DNA from: Pseudomonadota bacterium
Lineage (GTDB): Bacteria > Pseudomonadota > Gammaproteobacteria > Burkholderiales > REEB80
Assembly (NCBI GenBank): GCA_028873515.1
Contig: JAGWIG010000021.1
Location: forward strand, 1 to 40,524
Length of the DNA: 40,524 bases
Reading direction: 5' to 3'
Below are positions 35,443 through 40,524 of this stretch, in pieces. The notes below the pieces were generated by a model, which saw only the letters and a list, made by a program, of their open reading frames with translations, was not told the DNA's origin and searched no databases. Each line of letters begins with the position of its first letter. Within the stretch, counting starts at the first letter, position 1. The translations under genes were made by a program, and so were the position numbers.

Positions 35443-36516
35443 TCAGGCGCTGCTTTTTCCCGCAACAACCCGACCCGACATTTCAGCAAAATCAAGCATC
35501 CGGTCTATCGAAATGATTGCATCCTGGCGTATGGCTTCATCCACATGGATTTCATTCCCTCCGGCTTCCAGGACATGAGCCAGGCTTTTCAGGCCATTCA
35601 TGGCCATCCATGGGCAATGGGCACAGCTTTTACAGACTGCCCCCCCTCCCTGGGTCGGGGCCTCAAGGTAGATTTTTGAGGGTGCGCCCTGCTTCATCTT
35701 GTGCAGGATACCCTGATCCGTGGCCACAATGAATTCTTCTGCATCAAGGGTCTGGGTGGCCCGAATGAGGGCTGTGGTCGAACCGACCAGATCCGCCAGG
35801 GCGATGACCGACTGGGGAGATTCAGGATGAACCAGCACCTTGGCAGCAGGATGCTGGCTCTTCAACGCAATGAGCTGCTGGGCCTTGAATTCATCATGGA
35901 CAATACAGGAACCATTCCATAACAGCATATCAGCGCCTGTCACTTTTTCAATATAGGCACCAAGATGCCGATCAGGCGCCCACAGGATTTTTTCACCACG
36001 CTCCGAAAGATGCCGTACGATATCCAGGGCAATGCCGCTCGTCACAACCCAGTCTGCCCGTGCCTTGACCGCAGCAGAAGTATTGGCATAGACCACAACA
36101 GTCCGATCCGGATTGGCATCACATGCCCTGGAGAATTCCTCGATAGGGCAGGCCAGATCCAAAGAACAGTCTGCCTTGAGATCCAGCATCAGCACCCTTT
36201 TCTCAGGACTGAGAATCTTGGCTGTTTCTCCCATGAAACGCACGCCCGCCACAATAAGGGTGCCAGCTTTCTGTTTTCGGCCAAAGCGGGCCATCTCCAG
36301 TGAGTCTGAAACAATCCCGCCCGTTTCCTCGGCCAGATCCTGCAGATCAGGTGAGGTATAATAATGGGCAACCAGAACGGCATCTTCTTCTTTCAGCCTC
36401 TTGCGGATATACGTCTTGAATGCGGCACTCTCTTCGGGTTCCAGCCGTTCCGGCTGAACTTTCGGAACCGAAAAAGGAGAAATCAGGGAATCAGTAAAAT
36501 CAGTCATGACTGGCAT
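35443..36516 (-). CDS. nadA: Quinolinate synthase
   Basis: 357 residues. NadA condenses iminoaspartate with dihydroxyacetone phosphate to quinolinate, the first ring of NAD synthesis. The [4Fe-4S] ligands are Cys117, Cys204 and one of the CKSCAHC set (295, 298, 301; Cys301 by comparison with E. coli). [32 protein letters not shown] and HPESP are conserved blocks. ATG codons at 36516 and 36507 are both possible starts. nadB and nadC are not in the window. Confidence 0.97.
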   Translation of the reverse strand: MPVMTDFTDSLISPFSVPKVQPERLEPEESAAFKTYIRKRLKEEDAVLVAHYYTSPDLQDLAEETGGIVSDSLEMARFGRKQKAGTLIVAGVRFMGETAKILSPEKRVLMLDLKADCSLDLACPIEEFSRACDANPDRTVVVYANTSAAVKARADWVVTSGIALDIVRHLSERGEKILWAPDRHLGAYIEKVTGADMLLWNGSCIVHDEFKAQQLIALKSQHPAAKVLVHPESPQSVIALADLVGSTTALIRATQTLDAEEFIVATDQGILHKMKQGAPSKIYLEAPTQGGGAVCKSCAHCPWMAMNGLKSLAHVLEAGGNEIHVDEAIRQDAIISIDRMLDFAEMSGRVVAGKSSA

Positions 36517-36611
36517 GGGTTACACACTCGTGGTGACAATGGACAAAAAAACAGCGGTACTTATCCTAAACATAAAGCCGGCACACCGGAAAATCAATGC
36601 ATATAAAAAAT

Positions 36612-37112
36612 TTATTTCTTGTTTGTACCCAAGCTGGCGAAAACAGATAGCAGTCTTGAAATGGCTTCTGCATTCGAAGGTGAATAACATGTTCTCACCG
36701 CTTCCCCTGCAGGCAGCCACTGGTATGCACAGTGTTCACGCTCAGCCAGCCTGACAATGACTGGAAACAGAATCTTCAGGCCAAAAACATGTTCGGTGTT
36801 CCGGGTTACACCGGGAGCATAACGATAACGCCAGCGGGGATAGATTTCATAAACATTCTCATAGTGCCAGTCTGTCAGTTCATGCATCCGGGCATCAATG
36901 CCCGTTTCTTCCTGAACTTCACGTATTGCCGTCTGAAGCAGGGTTTCCCCAGCTTCCTGGCTTCCAGTTACCGATTGCCAGAATCCAGAAAAATCAGCCC
37001 GTTCCAGAAGCAGCACCTCAAGAGTCGGGGTATAAATCACAACCAGAACGGATACGGGCAGTTTATACGGCAGAACGGGAAAGCCCATGGAATGTCCGGT
37101 GTCCTGGTTCAT
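36612..37112 (-). CDS. nudB: Dihydroneopterin triphosphate pyrophosphatase
   Basis: 166 residues of the Nudix family. The catalytic box runs from Gly50 to Ile72 and includes REVQEET. The opening YKLPVSVLVVIYT is typical of NudB, which removes pyrophosphate from dihydroneopterin triphosphate in folate synthesis. The start codon overlaps the stop of the wbpM-like gene by one base (TAATG), so translation may be coupled to a surface-sugar gene, an unrelated pathway. An internal ATG at codon 9 is an alternative start. Confidence 0.85.
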   Translation of the reverse strand: MNQDTGHSMGFPVLPYKLPVSVLVVIYTPTLEVLLLERADFSGFWQSVTGSQEAGETLLQTAIREVQEETGIDARMHELTDWHYENVYEIYPRWRYRYAPGVTRNTEHVFGLKILFPVIVRLAEREHCAYQWLPAGEAVRTCYSPSNAEAISRLLSVFASLGTNKK

Positions 37113-39031
37113 TAGTGCAGATGCTGACGTGTAGACAGTGGCCCAACCCGGGAAACCACGCTTTCCTGGGTATCCATGGGGCTATATCCGGACACGCAAC
37201 GAGAAAGAATGGCCCGGACCGCATCCGCATCAAAAGCCATACAGGCCTGCTCCAGTTCATGGATGACACGGTTCATCCTGGCTTCGGGGATCACCTCCTC
37301 GAAAGCCTTCATGATAAGAGGATGCCCTGTCTTCGCCACCTCTTCACCAATAAGCAGTTCCTCATAGAGCTTCTCACCCGGCCGCAGCCCCGTGACCTGG
37401 ATGGCAATATCCCCGTCAGGGTGATCCTCATCCTTGATTTCCAGTCCACTCAGATGGACCATCCGCCGTGCCAGATCCATGATTTTTACAGGCTCTCCCA
37501 TATCCAGCACAAACACTTCCCCGCCTTCTCCCATAGCACCCGCCTGCAGCACCAGCTGGGCCGCCTCGGGAATGGTCATGAAATAGCGGGTAATATCAGG
37601 GTGGGTAAGGGTAATGGGACCCCCACGCCGGATCTGTTCACTAAAAAGCGGCACCACCGATCCGGATGAACCCAGCACGTTACCAAACCTCACCATGCAA
37701 AAGCGGGTCGGGCTCCCCCGGGTGGCCAGTGCCTGCAGCACCAGTTCGGCCACGCGCTTGCTCGCACCCATTACATTGGTCGGTCGAACCGCCTTGTCGG
37801 TCGAAACCAGGACAAATGTCTGCACCTGTGCAGCCATGGCTGCAAGCGCTGTATGAAACGTACCCAGGACATTGTTGCGCACCCCTTCAATGCTGTTGGC
37901 TTCAACAAGAGGAACATGCTTGTAGGCTGCTGCATGATAAACTGTCTCTACACCATAACGGCGCATTTTCGCCTCAACCCAGGACGAATCACAGACTGAA
38001 CCCAGCAGGGGAAGGATTTCCACCCGACTGGACGGGTGTTCCCCTCTTAAAGCCAGTTCTCTCTCAATACTGTAGAGAGCATATTCTGAATGATCGACCA
38101 GTATTAACCGGCGTGGGCCTAACGCCACAATCTGGCGGCAGAGTTCTGACCCAATCGATCCCCCTGCACCCGTGACCATCACCGTCTTGTCAAGAATACA
38201 GGTCATGAGTAGTGCCGGATCCGGCAGGGCAGCATCCCGCCCAAGCAGATCCTCAATCTGGACTTCACGCAGCGACTCCATCTTGATATGACCGCTAACC
38301 ACATCGTTAATGGCCGGCATGATACGGATCTTGACCCGCATCGGTTCCAGTTCACGGATGATTTCCTGATGGCGTGAACGTGAAGCATGAGGTATGGCCA
38401 GAAGAATCTGTGAAATTCCCAGGGTCAAAATCACTTCCTGCACCCGTTCAGGGGGATAAACCCGGATCCCTGCCACGACTGAGCCCTGAAGATCCGGACG
38501 ATCATCAAAGAAAGCTACAGGTGTATACGTTCCCGCAGTACGCAAGGCCAGGCCCAGCTGGGCACCCGTCGAACCAGCCCCGAAAATGCCAATACGTGTT
38601 GCATCCCGGCTGACCTTGAGATTGCTCAGATAGCTTCTTGCCAGGAGCCGGCTGAATACAATATAGAGCGTAGCAAGCAGCCAGAACATGATGAGGGAGC
38701 TTCTGGGTACGCCACCTATGCGGAACATCAGGATAAGTGCGCCCAGTATCACCACCGCCAGGGAAACCCCCAGGGTGACCGTATAGATAATCCGGTCTTC
38801 CATGTAACGGATGACGGCCCGATATAATCCCAGCCGGTAAAGAATGGGAATGGTCACAAGGGGGGTCAGAAGGAAAAGGAGCCACAGATGCTGCAATGGA
38901 GGCCAGAAGGTTCCATAGCGCACGGCTATCGCCGACCACAGGGCAAAAGGCAGCAGCACCATATCGGTGCCCACCATGATGAGGCGTTTCACATTGCGAG
39001 ACAGAAACCTGAGTTCCAGAAAACTGACCAA
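37112..39031 (-). CDS. Membrane-bound UDP-sugar 4,6-dehydratase, WbpM/CapD-like
   Basis: 639 residues. Four to five N-terminal membrane spans cover about residues 15-130. A first Rossmann-like domain begins at IGIFGAGSTGAQ (147-158), and the catalytic Rossmann domain begins at VMVTGAGGSIGSELC (284-298). The active-site block STDKAVRPTNVMGASKR has Met421 in place of the usual Tyr of YxxxK, with Lys425, as is usual in the long WbpM branch. It should convert UDP-GlcNAc to the 4-keto-6-deoxy sugar used for QuiNAc/FucNAc-type surface polysaccharide. It follows the sugar transferase by 99 bp. Confidence 0.92.
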   Translation of the reverse strand: MVSFLELRFLSRNVKRLIMVGTDMVLLPFALWSAIAVRYGTFWPPLQHLWLLFLLTPLVTIPILYRLGLYRAVIRYMEDRIIYTVTLGVSLAVVILGALILMFRIGGVPRSSLIMFWLLATLYIVFSRLLARSYLSNLKVSRDATRIGIFGAGSTGAQLGLALRTAGTYTPVAFFDDRPDLQGSVVAGIRVYPPERVQEVILTLGISQILLAIPHASRSRHQEIIRELEPMRVKIRIMPAINDVVSGHIKMESLREVQIEDLLGRDAALPDPALLMTCILDKTVMVTGAGGSIGSELCRQIVALGPRRLILVDHSEYALYSIERELALRGEHPSSRVEILPLLGSVCDSSWVEAKMRRYGVETVYHAAAYKHVPLVEANSIEGVRNNVLGTFHTALAAMAAQVQTFVLVSTDKAVRPTNVMGASKRVAELVLQALATRGSPTRFCMVRFGNVLGSSGSVVPLFSEQIRRGGPITLTHPDITRYFMTIPEAAQLVLQAGAMGEGGEVFVLDMGEPVKIMDLARRMVHLSGLEIKDEDHPDGDIAIQVTGLRPGEKLYEELLIGEEVAKTGHPLIMKAFEEVIPEARMNRVIHELEQACMAFDADAVRAILSRCVSGYSPMDTQESVVSRVGPLSTRQHLH

Positions 39032-39130
39032 ATTCCTTCACCTTCCCTGATTAAGCCGCTTTCTGCCGGGAAGCGCTTCCGATCCCCGACAAGGTTGTAT
39101 TGAGCACGCTACCGCAAATATCACGAATAA

Positions 39131-39691
39131 TCAATGCGACACTCCTTCCCGGGCCAGAACCTTGACAAAGGTCAAGGCCATGATGCGCAGATCAAACAGT
39201 ACCGATTGACGTTCAAGATATTCAACGTCCAGGGCAACCTTTGTTGAAATGGGCAATTCATCCCGTCCATGTATCTGGGCCCAGCCTGTTAGGCCCGGCA
39301 CCAGCCGATGCACTCCAGTCCGAGTCCGCAATTCAACCAGATCATGCTGGTTAAAGAGGGCCGGGCGAGGCCCGACAAAACTCATGTCTCCGACCAGGAT
39401 GCTCCATAACTGGGGAAGCTCATCCAGGCTGGCCTTGCGCAGGAATGCCCCGACCGGGGTCAGGTATTTTCCGGGATTATCCAGCAGGTGGGTTGCAAGG
39501 GGTGGGGTGCCCACTTTCATGGTCCGGAATTTAGGCATCCTGAATATCACATTGTCACGCCCCACACGATCTGACCAGTAAAGGACGGGTCCAGCTGACG
39601 TCACTCTGATGATAAGGGCGATACCCAGAATAGGTATAGCGAGGACGGCCAGCAGCACCAGAGCAGCCATGATATCCAGAAACCGCTTCAT
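39131..39691 (-). CDS. Initiating sugar-phosphate transferase (PglC/WcaJ family)
   Basis: 186 residues from the ATG at 39691, which overlaps the upstream stop (ATGA) and has AAGGAA at good spacing; the frame is open to 39772 but without family features. It has one re-entrant membrane segment at the start (MKRFLDIMAALVLLAVLAIP), then FRMPKFRTMKVG, the catalytic Asp-Glu of KASLDELPQLWSIL, GDMSFVGPRP and PGLTGWAQI. These are the hallmarks of short polyprenol-phosphate sugar-1-phosphate transferases. It loads the first sugar of a surface glycan on undecaprenyl phosphate. Confidence 0.93.
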   Translation of the reverse strand: MKRFLDIMAALVLLAVLAIPILGIALIIRVTSAGPVLYWSDRVGRDNVIFRMPKFRTMKVGTPPLATHLLDNPGKYLTPVGAFLRKASLDELPQLWSILVGDMSFVGPRPALFNQHDLVELRTRTGVHRLVPGLTGWAQIHGRDELPISTKVALDVEYLERQSVLFDLRIMALTFVKVLAREGVSH

Positions 39692-40524
39692 GAGACCGGA
39701 TTCCTTCGGGAAGAAAGAAACCATTCTGCTGTGACCCGAAGACCCGTCTGCGCTGTATAAGGGGGCCGCCACTGCAATCTATCGGTCAAACGGGATGTAT
39801 CCACAACCAATGACGAGAGCAGGCGTTGAGCCTCATCAGACCGACCCGCAAGCCGGGCGATAAACTGGAGCACAAAAGGAGATATACAAAATAGACGGGG
39901 TCGACGCCCGATTGTCCGTGCCAGCTCACAGATCAGATCGGGAGTGGAAAAATCGTGCTGATCACTGATGAGAAAGGTTTCTCCCGCTGCCTGTTCATGG
40001 GTCACGCAGACCATCAGGGCATCGACCAGATTTCCGACATAGACAAGACTGCGGGAGTTTTCAATGCAGGCCAGAGGCAAGGGAATGCCCTGGGCAACCC
40101 ATTTCATCAGCGCCAGAAAATTACCCTTGACCCCGGGCCCATAAACCAGCGGGGAGCGCACAATCACAGTTTCCAGCCCTTTCCCTTCAAACTCCCTTAA
40201 AAGCACTTCGGCTTCTGACTTGGATTGGGCATAAGCATCGCCTGGAGCCGGAGTATCGTCATGTGCAAAAGGAACCACCTGGGTCTGTTCCCCATTCACC
40301 TTGATGGAACTTAGATAAATGAATCTTTTTACCCCAGCTTTGAGCGCAGCCTGGGCGAGCTGCACCGTTCCTCTCACATTGACCCGGCGAAATGCTTCCA
40401 GAGGGTCTTCCGCCTTCTCCTTCATGACATGCACCCGGGCGGCAAGATGAATCACGCTCTCACATCCCTGCACGGCTTCGCCCCAGTCGGTCTCTTCACT
40501 GATTTCCCCAGTGATCACGCTTCT
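39688..40524 (-). CDS. NAD-dependent sugar epimerase/reductase (SDR), 5' end outside the window
   Basis: The frame is open to the right edge, so the N-terminal GxxGxxG nucleotide site is missing; 278 residues remain. It has SVIHLAARVHVM, FIYLSSIKVNGE, the catalytic YAQSK (YxxxK) and VRSPLVYGPGVKGNF, as in extended SDRs acting on UDP-sugars. Together with the sugar transferase and WbpM-type dehydratase it suggests UDP-QuiNAc-type synthesis (wbpV-like 4-keto reductase), but UDP-GlcNAc/glucose 4-epimerase activity is also possible. It overlaps the transferase start by 4 bp. Confidence 0.88.
   Translation of the reverse strand, partial: RSVITGEISEETDWGEAVQGCESVIHLAARVHVMKEKAEDPLEAFRRVNVRGTVQLAQAALKAGVKRFIYLSSIKVNGEQTQVVPFAHDDTPAPGDAYAQSKSEAEVLLREFEGKGLETVIVRSPLVYGPGVKGNFLALMKWVAQGIPLPLACIENSRSLVYVGNLVDALMVCVTHEQAAGETFLISDQHDFSTPDLICELARTIGRRPRLFCISPFVLQFIARLAGRSDEAQRLLSSLVVDTSRLTDRLQWRPPYTAQTGLRVTAEWFLSSRRNPVS

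Noticed and set aside
1-40524. CRISPR arrays, insertion sequences, integrases or prophage genes
   Set aside because: None seen by eye on either strand; gene order is mostly that of conserved chromosomal blocks.

Overview
The window comes from a Beta- or Gammaproteobacterium; I cannot place it more finely. The main reason is the long minus-strand housekeeping block yebC-ruvC-ruvA-ruvB-ybgC-tolQ-tolR-tolA-tolB-pal-cpoB-queE-queC-tRNA-Lys, an order typical of these classes. The base composition looks intermediate. No phage, insertion sequence, integrase or CRISPR array is visible. The organism is a facultative nitrate respirer: a full narGHJI set lies under an almost ideal FNR/ANR site.

Layout. 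(1) 1-430: the 3' end of a probable B12-dependent ribonucleotide reductase and its terminator. (2) 467-9767, minus strand: narG-narH-narJ-narI, a parvulin-type isomerase, then an SQR-like flavoprotein whose positions equivalent to the three catalytic cysteines of sulfide:quinone reductase are all non-cysteine. (3) 10220-11299: a TDT-family membrane transporter with its own perfect FNR/ANR palindrome. (4) 11754-16307: an unrecognised membrane protein, two hemerythrin-like proteins (the second behind a consensus-quality NsrR nitric-oxide operator), and a divergent stand-alone oxalyl-CoA decarboxylase gene. (5) 16454-24353: an ElyC-like envelope protein, an SbmA/YddA-like ABC exporter, a QseBC/PmrAB-like two-component system, a site-2-type protease, a small secreted protein, an MFS transporter and tRNA-Lys(UUU). 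(6) 24496-34149: queuosine genes, the Tol-Pal cell-division/envelope system, the RuvABC Holliday-junction machinery and yebC. (7) 34261-36516: an unrecognised 386-residue protein and nadA. (8) 36612-40524: nudB behind a surface-polysaccharide cluster (UDP-sugar epimerase/reductase, initiating sugar transferase, WbpM-type 4,6-dehydratase) that runs off the right edge.

How the parts fit. Regions 2-4 read as a low-oxygen, nitrate and nitric-oxide response island. The narG and transporter promoters have the same layout: a perfect TTGAT-N4-ATCAA box whose centre is 31 bp from a -10-like hexamer. A hemerythrin gene is apparently under NsrR control, which fits protection against NO formed downstream of nitrate reduction. 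No regulator gene (fnr/anr, nsrR, narXL) lies in the window, so this is read from operator sequences alone. The most unusual items are the cysteine-less SQR-like protein next to nar, the NsrR-controlled hemerythrin that lacks one canonical iron-ligand histidine, and the oxalyl-CoA decarboxylase with no visible formyl-CoA transferase partner but a palindromic operator-like site upstream.
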